Assembly: GCA_902792515.1 (NCBI GenBank)
Contig: CADAZX010000007.1
Span: 1-60,585 of the forward strand
Direction: 5' to 3'
Length of the DNA: 60,585 nucleotides
Source: an uncultured Ruminococcus sp.
GTDB lineage: Bacteria; Bacillota; Clostridia; UBA1212
Of this stretch, positions 26,800 to 36,511 are shown one piece after another. The number at the start of each line of letters is the position of its first letter. The stretch's first letter is position 1. The translations under genes were made by a program, and so were the position numbers. Below the pieces are notes generated by a model. That model made no database searches, was not told the origin of the DNA, and worked only from the letters and a program-made list of their open reading frames with translations.

Positions 26800-28467
26800 T
26801 CAGGTGATGTCGCGCCTGCAGAACGCGTCTCCCGCCGCCAAGATTATGATCGCGATAAGAACGAGCGTGAAGATCAGCGAGTAGACGGTCGTTACCGGGT
26901 GCATAATGTAGTTGATTGCCTCTCCAAAAGGAGAATCCGAGTCGATGCTTCCGGAGATCAGGCGGCTCGCGTTGATCAGGGAGCCGGCGTCTTTGGTGAA
27001 GCAGAGATTGCGGAAGTTTTCCATCGGGAGGACGGCGTTCACGAAACGGTCGGATGTGAGGCCGCCGGAGATGTCGATGAGTACCTTGGCGATGTAGTAG
27101 CCCACAGGGGCGAGCACTGACACGACGGAGTTCCGGATGAGGCAGGAGAGGGTCAGCGCGATCATCGCGAGGAAGAAGATTCCGTACGCATCGACCAGCG
27201 AGGTGAGGAGCGTGGCGGCCCAGAAGGGCATTATACGCGCTTCGGTGCCGGAGTTGTAGAGGACGCGGCCGTGGTCCCATACGCCTGTTACCGCGGAGCC
27301 GAAAAGGAGGCCGAAGGCGGAAACGGCGAGTGAGAGGAACAACGTCACGGTGAGAATCATCAGCACCTTCGAGGCGAAAATCTTCCAGCGCTTGACAGGC
27401 GCCACGATAAGGGATTTTATTGAGCCGCTGCGTATTTCACCCGCCACGGAACTTCCCGCAATCACGAGAACCGTTAGGAGAACTCCGAGCATTCCGACAA
27501 TGCCCACTGACATGGAGATTACATTGTTGGGTTCGGAAGCGGTTGAGTCGGTGGGAAGCTTCGGGTCGAAGGATGTGATTCTTGCGGCGCGTTCGCCGGA
27601 GATGTTGTTCTCGAGGTCGGCGGCGAGCAGATTGTAGATTGTGGTGCTCTTCTTCAAGGTTTCGCGCAGAATACCGCGGCTGTTTTTGTCCGACACATCG
27701 AGATAGGACACTTTTGCGGAGGCGTAGTCGCTGACGCGGCGGATGACTTCCTGAGCGGCCGAGTGATCGAGTTTTTCGGGGCCGTAGGCCTTGATGAGGT
27801 TGTAGGCCTCGAGGGTGGCGTCGCGCAGAGGGGATTCCGGCTCAGATTCCTTTGCGGTTATTAATTCGTCCAAAAAGTAGGCAAAATCATCGCTTTTAAC
27901 TGCCGGCTCCAGCGCGGCAAGACAGTCCGAAAAGACTTGCTCGTCGACGGGAATTACCGTAATCGCCTCATTGAGTTTTTCGAGGGCGTATTCAAGCGAG
28001 CCGTAGCCGTAGGCCGGATTGTGAACTTCTGCTTCCTCGTAATTTCTAAGCAGAACGTCGAGAGTCGCAGAGCGGTAGTCGTTCACCGTGAGGCGGTTGT
28101 CAAGCTTCATCCGGAGGACGGAAATTCTCGCCCGCGAGCAGGTCAGACCGCGCCGGCTTTTAATCGCACTGCTGACCGCAGTATGGTACTCGGAGGAGCT
28201 GCTGTCGGATTCTGCGAGCTGCTTTTCTGCAACCGAGAGGGCCTCGTTATAACTCTTGATTCGCTCCTTTTCGAGCATAATCTGCTGCTTGAGGTTGTTG
28301 AGGTATTCGCCTTCGGACATATTCTGGCGCGATTCGAGAATGGTCGCTCTTCCTTTCAGAGCCATTCCCGCGGTCAGCGCGAACGCGAGCAGCAGGCCGA
28401 TCCACATGGTGGGGCGGAGGATGACGCGCTTCATTTCGTTCTTGTAGAGTTTTGACAGTTTACTCAA
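26800..28467 (-). CDS. ABC-2 type transporter permease
   Basis: The 555-residue protein has one N-terminal membrane helix at about 18-38, a large extracytoplasmic helical region of about 40-290, then five or six membrane helices from about 310 to the end. This is the layout of ABC-2 permeases with an exposed domain. The start is TTG 28467 with GGAGG 8 bases upstream, overlapping the ATPase stop. It exports an unknown substrate with its neighbour. The distant end holds no antibiotic-specific motif that would name the cargo. Confidence 0.85.
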   Translation of the reverse strand: MSKLSKLYKNEMKRVILRPTMWIGLLLAFALTAGMALKGRATILESRQNMSEGEYLNNLKQQIMLEKERIKSYNEALSVAEKQLAESDSSSSEYHTAVSSAIKSRRGLTCSRARISVLRMKLDNRLTVNDYRSATLDVLLRNYEEAEVHNPAYGYGSLEYALEKLNEAITVIPVDEQVFSDCLAALEPAVKSDDFAYFLDELITAKESEPESPLRDATLEAYNLIKAYGPEKLDHSAAQEVIRRVSDYASAKVSYLDVSDKNSRGILRETLKKSTTIYNLLAADLENNISGERAARITSFDPKLPTDSTASEPNNVISMSVGIVGMLGVLLTVLVIAGSSVAGEIRSGSIKSLIVAPVKRWKIFASKVLMILTVTLFLSLAVSAFGLLFGSAVTGVWDHGRVLYNSGTEARIMPFWAATLLTSLVDAYGIFFLAMIALTLSCLIRNSVVSVLAPVGYYIAKVLIDISGGLTSDRFVNAVLPMENFRNLCFTKDAGSLINASRLISGSIDSDSPFGEAINYIMHPVTTVYSLIFTLVLIAIIILAAGDAFCRRDIT

Positions 28468-29485
28468 TTGTGCCGCCTCCTTCCGTGACAGCCATGAAGA
28501 CGTCCTCGAGGGTGCGGTTCGTCTCCGCGACGGTGAGAACGCTGACGCCGGCTGAAATTAGAGCCGTGTTGACCTCCGCGAGGCGGGAACGGTCCATGCG
28601 GACAGAAACGTTGAACGAAGCGTCGTCGCCGTCAGTAGTTGAAGCTGGGGAGGGTGAAAGCCCGAGCCCGCGAAGGATTTCGAGAGCCTGTTCCTGAGGC
28701 GCGCCGGTCAGCGTGTAATTGAATTCACGCTCGTTCCCGCCGGCGTGGCGGAGCTCTTCGACGGACATGACGCCTTTAATGACGCCCTTGTCGATAATGC
28801 AGACGCGGTCGCACATGAGGTCCATCTCAGCGAGCATGTGGCTGGAGACGAACACCGCGATTTGTTCTTCGTCGGCCATTTTCCGGAGCGTGTTGCGGAG
28901 CTCCTTGACGCCTGCCGGGTCGAGACCGTTGGTGGGCTCGTCGAGAATCAGCAGCTTCGGCTTGTGAAGTATGCTCTGGGCGACGCCGAGGCGCTGCTTC
29001 ATGCCGAGGGAGTACTTGCGGACCTTGTCGCGGATACGCTTCTCGAGACCCACGAGCCGCACGACCTCGTCGATGCGTTCACGCGTTACTCCGTCGTGAA
29101 GGTCGGCGTACATTTTCAGATTTTCCAGACCGCTGAAGTCGCGGAACATGTCGGGATTTTCGACGATGCCGCCCACGCAGGCCAGCGCTTTTTCGTATTC
29201 GGTGCGGAGATCGTGGCCCATGATGCGGATCTCGCCGGAGTCAGGGAAGAGAAAGCCCAGAATCATTTTGATGGTCGTGGTCTTCCCGGCGCCGTTGGGC
29301 CCTAGAAAGCCGAATATCTCGCCGGCGTAAACGTCAAAAGAAGCATCCGCGATAACGCGGCGGCGGCCGAAATACTTTTCGAGGCTGCGCACCTCGAGCA
29401 CGACTTCTCTATTATCGTTTTTTGCCTTTATTTCGGTAAATCCGGGGTTTTCGGGCGCGTTAATACTAACGGATTCGGTACTCAT
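28460..29485 (-). CDS. ABC transporter ATP-binding protein
   Basis: The 341-residue ATPase has Walker A (GPNGAGKTT near 55), Q-loop, signature YSLGMKQRLG near 160, Walker B (LLILDEPTNGLDP near 180) and the switch His (SSHM near 215). An additional C-terminal domain of about 90 residues is typical of ABC-2 exporters of the bacitracin/natA type. It overlaps the upstream small gene by 4 bases and the permease by 8, so the three form one operon. Confidence 0.93.
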   Translation of the reverse strand: MSTESVSINAPENPGFTEIKAKNDNREVVLEVRSLEKYFGRRRVIADASFDVYAGEIFGFLGPNGAGKTTTIKMILGFLFPDSGEIRIMGHDLRTEYEKALACVGGIVENPDMFRDFSGLENLKMYADLHDGVTRERIDEVVRLVGLEKRIRDKVRKYSLGMKQRLGVAQSILHKPKLLILDEPTNGLDPAGVKELRNTLRKMADEEQIAVFVSSHMLAEMDLMCDRVCIIDKGVIKGVMSVEELRHAGGNEREFNYTLTGAPQEQALEILRGLGLSPSPASTTDGDDASFNVSVRMDRSRLAEVNTALISAGVSVLTVAETNRTLEDVFMAVTEGGGTIE

Positions 29486-29910
29486 TCCGCACCTCCTTCG
29501 TAGGACGGAGACTCACTCCAGCGGCCCTGATAGCTGTAGGCGGCGTTCGTGACGACCCATTTTCCACCTCTGAATTCGACTCTGAACTGGTCGTACAAGT
29601 CGCCGTAGCTGTCTTCGGTGAAAGGCATGTCGGGTTCCGTGTCTGTAAGGTTCGCCGAGACGCGAACGACCGCGTGAGTCATGTCGTCCCACTGCATAGA
29701 CCAAGCTTTGATGTATTCCCGGGCGGGAATCCCCGAAGCGGCCGCACCGCTTTCATCGTAGTACGAGGTGGCGAGGGCAATCATCCGCCGGGGCATGTCC
29801 TTCACGTAAAGATTCGCGCAAATCACGAACGCCGCGCAGAGCAGAACGAACGCCCCCAAAGCGATCAGCCCGCGGTTAAGCCTTCTTTTTCTTTTGTTCT
29901 TCTTTTCCAC
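29482..29910 (-). CDS. Small membrane-anchored protein of the ABC operon
   Basis: The 142-residue protein has a basic N-terminus, a single membrane helix near residues 17-35 and a soluble outer domain that ends in SYQGRWSESPSY. It is the first gene of the exporter operon and overlaps the ATPase by an ATGA. I do not recognise the family. Its placement suggests an accessory or sensing role. The 285-base region upstream shares its space with the promoter at 30075. Confidence 0.65.
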   Translation of the reverse strand: MEKKNKRKRRLNRGLIALGAFVLLCAAFVICANLYVKDMPRRMIALATSYYDESGAAASGIPAREYIKAWSMQWDDMTHAVVRVSANLTDTEPDMPFTEDSYGDLYDQFRVEFRGGKWVVTNAAYSYQGRWSESPSYEGGAE

Positions 29911-30074
29911 GGTTTAATGCTCCTTCGATGAAGTCTGATAAGGTAATTTTACCACGTCACGCTGCGGAATGGAAGGGACAAATAGTTACAATTCGCGTTA
30001 CAATTCGTTACAAACCGCGGCACCGCAAACTAAGGCGGAAAACGCGGAAATACGGAAATACCCGCCGTTCGTGA

Positions 30075-30103
30075 TTGAAAACCAGGCCGGTCTGTGCTAA
30101 AAT
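30075..30103 (+). promoter_or_regulatory. Promoter of the large lipoprotein at 30196
   Basis: TTGAAA (30075-30080), 17 bases, TAAAAT (30098-30103). Confidence 0.75.
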
Positions 30104-30195
30104 ATATTAAAATGTAAACGCCGGAAGTTTATTGTAAAAGAACGCCGGCAGCGGCGGAACGAAACGCAGAGACAATTGATGCAACGGAGGCGCAT

Positions 30196-33036
30196 ATGAA
30201 CTTCACTCTCAAAAAGATGATTCGACTGATTCTGACGGTTCTTGCGGGAACGGCGTTGCTTTCAATTGCGGGATGCGTGTACGGCGGCATAAGCAGCGGG
30301 AACGGGAAAGGAAGCGGCGGAAACTATTCCGACAGCACGAAACTGCTCAAATTTACCCCCGCGTCGCCCGAAAAGCAGGTGCTCACGGAGGACGGGAGGT
30401 CGCCGCAGATTCTTATCACGAACTACAACGAGACCGCCACGGACGCCCTCGGCAGGACGCTCCCGACGTCGGCGGAGACCGGACTTCCCAAAAAGGGAAA
30501 GTACGTCGGCCTTTTTTACTCGCTATGGACGTCTGCAATTTCCGCGCCCACGGACGTTTCGAAGGCTCTCGCCGTGGACCCGTACAATACGGATTACGGT
30601 CCGAAATGGGCTTTCTGCTTCTGGGCGGAGCCGGAGACAGGGTACCACAAAGCGGACGACGTGTGGCAGATCAAACGCGACATGCGCTATTTCGCCATGG
30701 CAGGCGTCGACTTTTTGTACATCGACATGACGAACGGATACCTGTACGAGAAAGCGATGAAGGTTTTCCTCGATACGTGTCTCGAATTGCGCGCGGGCGG
30801 ACAGATGACGCCTTACGTAGTTCCGTGGTGCTTCGGAACGGACACAGGAACGACGGGCGACACCGGGAAGTTTTACAAGCTTTTCATGACGGATGAAAAG
30901 TACGCCGACCTCTGGTTCTACTGGGACGGCAAGCCGCTTGCGCTTATAAAGCCGACGGACGACGGCGAGTTCCCGATCCTGAGCGACGAAAACTACAAAG
31001 ACAAGCTGACTTTCCGCAAGTCGTGGGTCGGAACAGGCGAGCTCTACTGGGTGGACAGCCACGTGTTTTTCGGATACGGCTACGGCTGGTCGAAGGATCC
31101 GGACAAGGCGGAGTGCATCGGCATCGGAACGGCGGGGTTCGCGAATTTCGGCGACGGAAGGAGCGGACCGCATTCGGCGAAAAAGTACCTCGACAAATTT
31201 CTGGAGACGGAGACCATGGGTGAGGGCATCATGTTTAGCAGCAGCTTCAACCGGGTCATGGAGAGAAACCCGGAGTGCGAGGTGCTGCTGATCTCGCGCT
31301 GGAACGAGTGGATCGCTCAGAATTTTACGCAGGATAAGCCGAAACCGACGGACACGGGGTACGTGGACGAGTTCAATACGGAGTTTTCGCGCGACATCGA
31401 GCCGATGAAGGGCGGGTTCACCGACAACTATTTTTACCAGATGTGCAGCATCATCAGGCGCTTCAAGGGCGTGCTTCCCGCGGAAGGGTCGACCGGCAAT
31501 ACTACTATCGATATTGACGGCGACTTCGGCGCGTGGCAGGAGATTTTCCCTAAATATACGGATTTTGAGGGCGACACGACGAAGCGCGATTCGACCGACA
31601 CCACCGGAACGGTCAGGTACGTGAACGAGACCGGCCGCAACGACATTATCGAGACGCGGGTCACTGCCGACGGGGGAATGCTCTACGCGTACGCAAAGAC
31701 TGCCGCGCCGCTCACGGACCCGCTCAAGAGCCGCAACTGGATGCTCTTCTTTATCGACGCCGACAACGACAAAAAAACGGGCTGGGAAGGGTACGATTTC
31801 CTGGTGAACTACAACGTGATCGACGGCGAATACACGTCGGTCTTCGCGTTCAAGAACAACGTCTGGACCGAGATTGGCACCGCACGATACATGTATTCCG
31901 GCAACGAGCTGATGCTTGCGATCCCGCGGTCGCTTCTGGGGCTGACGGGGAACGGTTTTACAATCAACTTCCACTGGCTCGACAACGTGACCGACGTTTA
32001 CGACCTCGAATCGTGGTTCACGACCGGCGACAGCGCGCCTGAGCGGCGGAACAACTACATGCTGACGATGAAGGTGCCTTACAACACGGATGAGGAGACG
32101 GTTTATAGCAAGGCGGGAAGGACCTTGCTGACGGTCATGCCGGCCGCGGAACTCTCCCCGGAAGAGGTCGAAAACGCTGCGGAAGGGCTGCTGCTTACAA
32201 CTTACGATTTGCCCGAAAACTACGGAAAAATGCCGGATTTCAGACTGATAGAAGAGCTCGCGAGATTTTCGTCGGTTACGGCAGACGTCGCCATCAAACC
32301 GTACATGTCGACCATGCTGACGGTTGCCGGCGCGGCGAAATACGAGGGCTACGTCAAGCTTTCAAAGACCGGAACGTACGCATTCGCGGTCACGTGCGAC
32401 GACTGTGCGCGGCTTTACGTTGACGGCAGGCCTGTTGCGGAGTGCGAATACGACGAAAACCGCGCCGAAAATGTGACCATCACCTCTTCGGGGGCACTCC
32501 CGCTGGCGAAGGGTTTTCACAGGTTCAAGCTCGAGTACGCGAACGTTCGCGACGGATTGGCGCACCTTGACCTCTCGATTACGGGCGGCGGATATGAGTT
32601 TTATTCGGTTCCGGAAGAGGGCGACGACGGCTCTTCGTACCGCATGGACCTTTCGACTGTCGGCGGGGTCAGCGGAAATCCTACAAATTTCGGAAAATAC
32701 ATCGAGGTCAGGAACTACAACACGGTGCTTGAACTCGGCGAGTTCGACCTGTCGCAATACACCAAGGTTGAGATATCGTATGGCTCCGACGGGAACGCGA
32801 TGCTCGGCGACGCAGGCAGCGCCTTCGCGATAAGCGACGTCAAAAAGCCGGCTACAAAGAAAATGAAAAACGCGCTCGCGTACGGAGTGATGGAAAACGC
32901 GACCGGGAACTTCTGGACGCCGGACCGCACAGTGACCATTGACCTTACGGACGTCACCTACAGCGGGACCGTCTACCTCGGAGTTTACATGGCGGACTTC
33001 AACGGCGTGACGATTTACGGAATCACGTTCTCGTGA
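30196..33036 (+). CDS. Multidomain lipoprotein: WbsX/GH99-like domain, CBM-like and PA14 domains
   Basis: The 946-residue protein has a lipobox IAGC near residue 27. Residues of about 90-420 form a TIM-barrel-like domain. YVGLFYSLW at the start and SRWNEWIAQNF near 375 recall the NEWxE-type motif of WbsX/GH99-like proteins. Residues of about 440-620 resemble a CBM9-like beta-sandwich. Residues of about 690-800 are PA14-like, with YVKLSKTGTYAFAV and LYVDGRPV. A last beta domain follows. It probably binds and cleaves a mannan-like or cell-wall glycan at the surface. GGAGG precedes the ATG. No partner transporter adjoins it. Confidence 0.7.
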   Translation: MNFTLKKMIRLILTVLAGTALLSIAGCVYGGISSGNGKGSGGNYSDSTKLLKFTPASPEKQVLTEDGRSPQILITNYNETATDALGRTLPTSAETGLPKKGKYVGLFYSLWTSAISAPTDVSKALAVDPYNTDYGPKWAFCFWAEPETGYHKADDVWQIKRDMRYFAMAGVDFLYIDMTNGYLYEKAMKVFLDTCLELRAGGQMTPYVVPWCFGTDTGTTGDTGKFYKLFMTDEKYADLWFYWDGKPLALIKPTDDGEFPILSDENYKDKLTFRKSWVGTGELYWVDSHVFFGYGYGWSKDPDKAECIGIGTAGFANFGDGRSGPHSAKKYLDKFLETETMGEGIMFSSSFNRVMERNPECEVLLISRWNEWIAQNFTQDKPKPTDTGYVDEFNTEFSRDIEPMKGGFTDNYFYQMCSIIRRFKGVLPAEGSTGNTTIDIDGDFGAWQEIFPKYTDFEGDTTKRDSTDTTGTVRYVNETGRNDIIETRVTADGGMLYAYAKTAAPLTDPLKSRNWMLFFIDADNDKKTGWEGYDFLVNYNVIDGEYTSVFAFKNNVWTEIGTARYMYSGNELMLAIPRSLLGLTGNGFTINFHWLDNVTDVYDLESWFTTGDSAPERRNNYMLTMKVPYNTDEETVYSKAGRTLLTVMPAAELSPEEVENAAEGLLLTTYDLPENYGKMPDFRLIEELARFSSVTADVAIKPYMSTMLTVAGAAKYEGYVKLSKTGTYAFAVTCDDCARLYVDGRPVAECEYDENRAENVTITSSGALPLAKGFHRFKLEYANVRDGLAHLDLSITGGGYEFYSVPEEGDDGSSYRMDLSTVGGVSGNPTNFGKYIEVRNYNTVLELGEFDLSQYTKVEISYGSDGNAMLGDAGSAFAISDVKKPATKKMKNALAYGVMENATGNFWTPDRTVTIDLTDVTYSGTVYLGVYMADFNGVTIYGITFS

Positions 33037-33099
33037 TATACCGTGAGTGAAATTTTAGCTACAAATAGCAAAATTTTGAACTGCACAGGAGGCGTGGAT

Positions 33100-33858
33100 A
33101 TGACACGGGAAAGAAACACCGAAAAGAAAAAATTCAACAAAAAGAACCTTGCGTGGATCATCCCGCTCGCGGTTGTGATCGTTTTCGCGCTCGCGATGCT
33201 GCTCTACACGAGCGTTTACTACCGCGCCGACGGGACTGCCAAAGAGGCGCTCAAATCCGACGAAAGGGTGACGGTTACCGAGGAGGACTTCGGGTGGTTT
33301 TTCGACGGCCCCGGGACAGCCGGGCAGGCGATGATTTTCTTCCCGGGAGGGAAGGTCGAGGAGACGTCCTACGCGCCGCTGCTCCGGCTCCTCGCCTATA
33401 ACGGGGTAGACGTGTTCCTGCTGAGGGCGCCCATGAAGCTCGTGATTTTCAACTACGACAAGGCCGGGGAGATCATGAAAAGGTACGACTACAGGCACTG
33501 GTACCTGGCGGGTCATTCTCTCGGAGGCACGGCCGCTTCGTTCTTCGCGGCGGAGCACGGGGATCAGGTCGAATGGCTGTTTCTTCTCGCTTCCTATTCG
33601 ACGGAGGAACTGCCGAAGGACCTCAAGGTGTCTTCGCTTTACGGCTCCGAGGACGGCGTTCTTAATATGAACAGCTATCAGATATGCAAAAAGAATCTGC
33701 CGGAGGGCGCGCAGGAGTACGTTATCGAAGGCGGCAACCACTCGCAGTTCGGGTCGTACGGGCACCAGCGCGGCGACGGAGAGGCGAAAATAACCTCTGA
33801 GGAGCAGACAAAGAAAACGGTGGAGTTGATTTTGCAGATGATCCAGCCGTTTGGATGA
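33100..33858 (+). CDS. Membrane-anchored alpha/beta hydrolase
   Basis: The 252-residue protein starts with a basic N-terminus and one membrane helix near residues 18-37. The rest is an alpha/beta-hydrolase of about 200 residues. FFPGGKVEE is the oxyanion region, GHSLGG near residue 146 is the nucleophile elbow, and GGNHSQFG near 213 supplies the His. The start is ATG 33100 with AGGAGG upstream; an in-frame codon at 33043 has no such site. It probably acts on esters or peptides outside the membrane. Confidence 0.8.
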   Translation: MTRERNTEKKKFNKKNLAWIIPLAVVIVFALAMLLYTSVYYRADGTAKEALKSDERVTVTEEDFGWFFDGPGTAGQAMIFFPGGKVEETSYAPLLRLLAYNGVDVFLLRAPMKLVIFNYDKAGEIMKRYDYRHWYLAGHSLGGTAASFFAAEHGDQVEWLFLLASYSTEELPKDLKVSSLYGSEDGVLNMNSYQICKKNLPEGAQEYVIEGGNHSQFGSYGHQRGDGEAKITSEEQTKKTVELILQMIQPFG

Positions 33859-33912
33859 GAATGTGACCCCGGTGACGGGACAAAGGCTGTTTTTCCCGAA
33901 AGGAAGGCAAAA

Positions 33913-34383
33913 ATGACGGTCAGAAGAGCTGAAAGAAAAGATATAAAGAGAATACTCGAGCTCCTGGGGCAGGTACTCGAGATTCACGCGGAGATAAGGC
34001 CGGACATTTTCGTGCCGGGGACCACCAAGTATTCGGTGGAAGAGCTGGAGAAGATGATTTCCGACGACGAAAATCCGATTTTCGTGGCAGTCGACGGCCG
34101 CGGCAGGGTGACCGGTTACGCTTTCTGCCGCATCAAGGAGCAGCCGGCAGCGGAGTACATGGTGAAGTTTAAGTCGATTTTCATCGACGACCTCTGCGTC
34201 GACGCGAAGGCGCGCGGCGGGCACGTCGGGACGGCGCTGTTTGAGTTTGTGAAGAACGAGGCGCGGCGGCTCGGCTGCTACGAGGTGACTCTCAACGTCT
34301 GGGCGGGGAACGAGCCGGCAGAGCGGTTTTACGAGAAAATGGGGATGAAGACAAAGGAACGTCAGATGGAGCTGATACTCTGA
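33913..34383 (+). CDS. GNAT-family acetyltransferase
   Basis: The 156-residue protein has a complete GNAT fold. VRRAERKDIKRILELL opens it. DLCVDAKARGGHVGTALFEF near 98-118 contains the acetyl-CoA loop (R-x-x-x-V-G-T). NVWAGNEPAERFYEKMGM ends it, with the typical FYEKxGM motif. It resembles the RimI-like group, but the substrate is unknown. GGAAGG precedes the ATG, and a terminator-like hairpin follows its stop. Confidence 0.88.
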   Translation: MTVRRAERKDIKRILELLGQVLEIHAEIRPDIFVPGTTKYSVEELEKMISDDENPIFVAVDGRGRVTGYAFCRIKEQPAAEYMVKFKSIFIDDLCVDAKARGGHVGTALFEFVKNEARRLGCYEVTLNVWAGNEPAERFYEKMGMKTKERQMELIL

Positions 34384-34402
34384 CGCCGAACCGGCGTTTT
34401 TT
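34383..34402 (+). terminator. Compact terminator between acetyltransferase and methyltransferase genes
   Basis: ACGCCG, loop AAC, CGGCGT, then a run of six T beginning at the stem end. It directly follows the TGA of the GNAT gene. Confidence 0.75.
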
Positions 34403-34424
34403 CCTAAATAAAGGGGAACAGCTT

Positions 34425-35096
34425 ATGACATTAAAACTGTTTTTCAGCGCAATCGCGAAGTTTTTAATCGGTCTGGCGGTCGTCGGGCTGCTGATTTTCC
34501 TGCCGGCAGGCACGTTCGCGTTTCCGCAGGGGTGGCTTCTGATCGGGATCCTTTTCGTGCCGATGTTCTGCGCGGGAATCGTGATGATGGTCAAAAATCC
34601 GGAGCTCCTGAAAAAACGGTTGAACGCGAGAGAGAAGCAGGGCGAGCAGAAGACTGTCCTGGCTTTGAGCGGACTGATGTTCGTCGCGGCTTTTGTCGTC
34701 GCGGGGCTAAATTTCAGGTTCGGGTGGTTTGTGCTGCCGGTGTGGGTTAGTTTCGTCGCGGCCTGTCTTTTCCTCGCCGGGTACGTTCTTTACGCCGAGG
34801 TGCTGCGCGAAAACGTTTACCTCTCGCGGACGGTCGAAGTTCAGGAGAACCAAAAGGTGATCGACACAGGGCTTTACGGCGTCGTGCGCCACCCGATGTA
34901 CATGAGCACGCTCGTGATGTTCCTCAGCATGCCTCTCGTGCTTGGTTCGCTTTTTTCGCTTGCGATAATGCTCGGCTACATCCCGATCATAGCGCTCCGC
35001 ATCAAAAACGAGGAAAAAGTGCTCGAGGAGGGTCTCGAGGGCTACACGGAATACAAAAAGAAGGTCCGGAAGAAGGTCATTCCGTTTGTGTGGTGA
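34425..35096 (+). CDS. Integral membrane methyltransferase, isoprenylcysteine-methyltransferase-like
   Basis: The 223-residue protein has five likely membrane helices. The signature GVVRHPMYMSTLV near 150-162 and the C-terminal EEKVLEEGLEGYTEYKKKV match bacterial proteins related to isoprenylcysteine carboxyl methyltransferase and PEMT. It likely methylates a lipid or a small membrane substrate with SAM. GGGGAA serves as ribosome binding site. It precedes a related DUF1295 protein. Confidence 0.82.
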   Translation: MTLKLFFSAIAKFLIGLAVVGLLIFLPAGTFAFPQGWLLIGILFVPMFCAGIVMMVKNPELLKKRLNAREKQGEQKTVLALSGLMFVAAFVVAGLNFRFGWFVLPVWVSFVAACLFLAGYVLYAEVLRENVYLSRTVEVQENQKVIDTGLYGVVRHPMYMSTLVMFLSMPLVLGSLFSLAIMLGYIPIIALRIKNEEKVLEEGLEGYTEYKKKVRKKVIPFVW

Positions 35097-35138
35097 CGCA
35101 TAAACCCAGAGACGTGATTTTACAACAGGGAGGACAAT

Positions 35139-36026
35139 ATGACCCCTAAAACAAAAGGCCTGATCGTGGACGCCGTGACTTACGCGGTCGCGTTCGGGAT
35201 CGCGCTCGTGCCGTTCATGATGATCGATAACATTTTCGCGGCGACGGCGGTTTTTACGGCTGTCGCGACGGTTTTGATTTTTATCGTGACGGTCGTTACG
35301 AAGGACGTTTCGGTGTACGACCCTTACTGGAGCGTTGCGCCGGTTGTAATGCTGCTCGCGGACGTGCTGAAGTACAGGCTGTGGAACTTGAACTCCGCGA
35401 TACTCCTGACGGTCGTCGGGCTCTGGGCGGCGAGACTTACCGCGAACTGGTACGTGACGTACAGGGGGCTCGGGCACGAGGACTGGCGCTACGCGATGTA
35501 CAGAGAAAAGCTCAGTCCGGTTCTGTTCCAGGGACTCAGCTTTATCGGATTGCAGATGATGCCGACGGTCGTCGTGTACCTGGGGCTGATGAGTGCGATT
35601 TTCTCTATTCAAAGGGAAAATTTCGCGCCGTTGTCGATTCTGGGAGTGCTGGTGATGCTGGCGGCGGTGGCGCTGGAGTTCGTTTCCGACAGGGCGATAC
35701 ACGGATTCCTGAAAGAGCACGCGGGCGAGCACAGAACGTGCGACGTTTCGGTTTGGCGGTATTCGAGGCACCCGAACTACCTCGGGGAGATGTCGTTCTG
35801 GACGGGAATGTACTTCTACTTCGTGGCGCTGTGCCCGGAAATCTGGTACAAAGGGCTCGGGTTCGTTTCGATTCTCGCGGTGTTCCTGATCGTGTCGATT
35901 CCGATGATGGAGAAGCACAATATGGAGCGGCGCGCGGACTACGCGGAGTACAAGGCGAGAACGTCCGTTCTGATTCCGCTGCCAAACAGAAGAATAGACG
36001 AAAATGTGCCGGCCGATGGAAACTGA
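35139..36026 (+). CDS. DUF1295 (steroid 5-alpha-reductase-like) membrane protein
   Basis: The 295-residue protein has six or more membrane helices and the DUF1295 signatures: DPYWSVAPV near 67, GHEDWRYAMYR near 113, and RHPNYLGEMSFWTGMYF near 208. The fold is shared with 5-alpha-reductases and membrane methyltransferases; the C-terminal part binds a nucleotide cofactor. GGGAGG precedes ATG 35139. The next gene overlaps its end by 23 bases. Confidence 0.85.
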   Translation: MTPKTKGLIVDAVTYAVAFGIALVPFMMIDNIFAATAVFTAVATVLIFIVTVVTKDVSVYDPYWSVAPVVMLLADVLKYRLWNLNSAILLTVVGLWAARLTANWYVTYRGLGHEDWRYAMYREKLSPVLFQGLSFIGLQMMPTVVVYLGLMSAIFSIQRENFAPLSILGVLVMLAAVALEFVSDRAIHGFLKEHAGEHRTCDVSVWRYSRHPNYLGEMSFWTGMYFYFVALCPEIWYKGLGFVSILAVFLIVSIPMMEKHNMERRADYAEYKARTSVLIPLPNRRIDENVPADGN

Positions 36027-36492
36027 GAGACTGATTTTGCGGCCGTGGACCGATGAGGACGCGGAAACGCTTTTCTTATTTGCGAGCGACAAGGACGTGG
36101 GACCGGCTGCAGGATGGCGTCCGCACGGGAGCGTCGGGGAGAGCCGCGAGATAATTAAAAGAATCCTCGCCGTCGGAGAGACGTACGCGATCGTGCCTAA
36201 AAACAGGGAAATTCCGGTAGGCAGCATAAGTCTTATGTTCGCGCCTGATTCGGAGGTCGCGGGGAGCGAAAAGGAGTGCGAGCTCGGCTACTGGATCGGG
36301 AAGCCGTTCTGGGGGCAGGGGCTCGTTCCGGAGGCGGGACGCGAGATGCTGCGCCACGCTTTCGAGGACCTCGGTATGGAATGCGTCTGGGGCTTATACC
36401 ACGACGGGAACGTAAAGTCGAAGCGCGTTCAGGAAAAGCTAGGTTTTAAAAAACGTGCGGACGGTCGAAAATCTCGACGTGCCGCAACTTAA
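36004..36492 (+). CDS. RimJ/RimL-like GNAT acetyltransferase
   Basis: The 162-residue protein begins METERLILRPW, the hallmark of the RimJ/RimL group. IGKPFWGQGLVPEAGREML near 98-116 is the acetyl-CoA site and NVKSKRVQEKLGF the last helix and strand. The starts at 36004 and 36016 are both possible; the family N-terminus favours 36016. It overlaps the DUF1295 stop, so the two are coupled. The C-terminus ends earlier than most relatives, just after RVQEKLGF. Confidence 0.85.
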   Translation: MCRPMETERLILRPWTDEDAETLFLFASDKDVGPAAGWRPHGSVGESREIIKRILAVGETYAIVPKNREIPVGSISLMFAPDSEVAGSEKECELGYWIGKPFWGQGLVPEAGREMLRHAFEDLGMECVWGLYHDGNVKSKRVQEKLGFKKRADGRKSRRAAT

Positions 36493-36511
36493 TGAAAAAA
36501 GGAGAGCTCAC

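Noticed and set aside
30523..31974. A 483-codon open frame on the minus strand
   Set aside because: It is antisense to the WbsX-like lipoprotein, with low-complexity basic product and no ribosome binding site.
34707..36227. A 506-codon open frame on the minus strand
   Set aside because: It is antisense to two clear membrane-protein genes and a GNAT, its product is Arg/His-rich without any motif, and it follows from GC-rich third positions of the plus strand.
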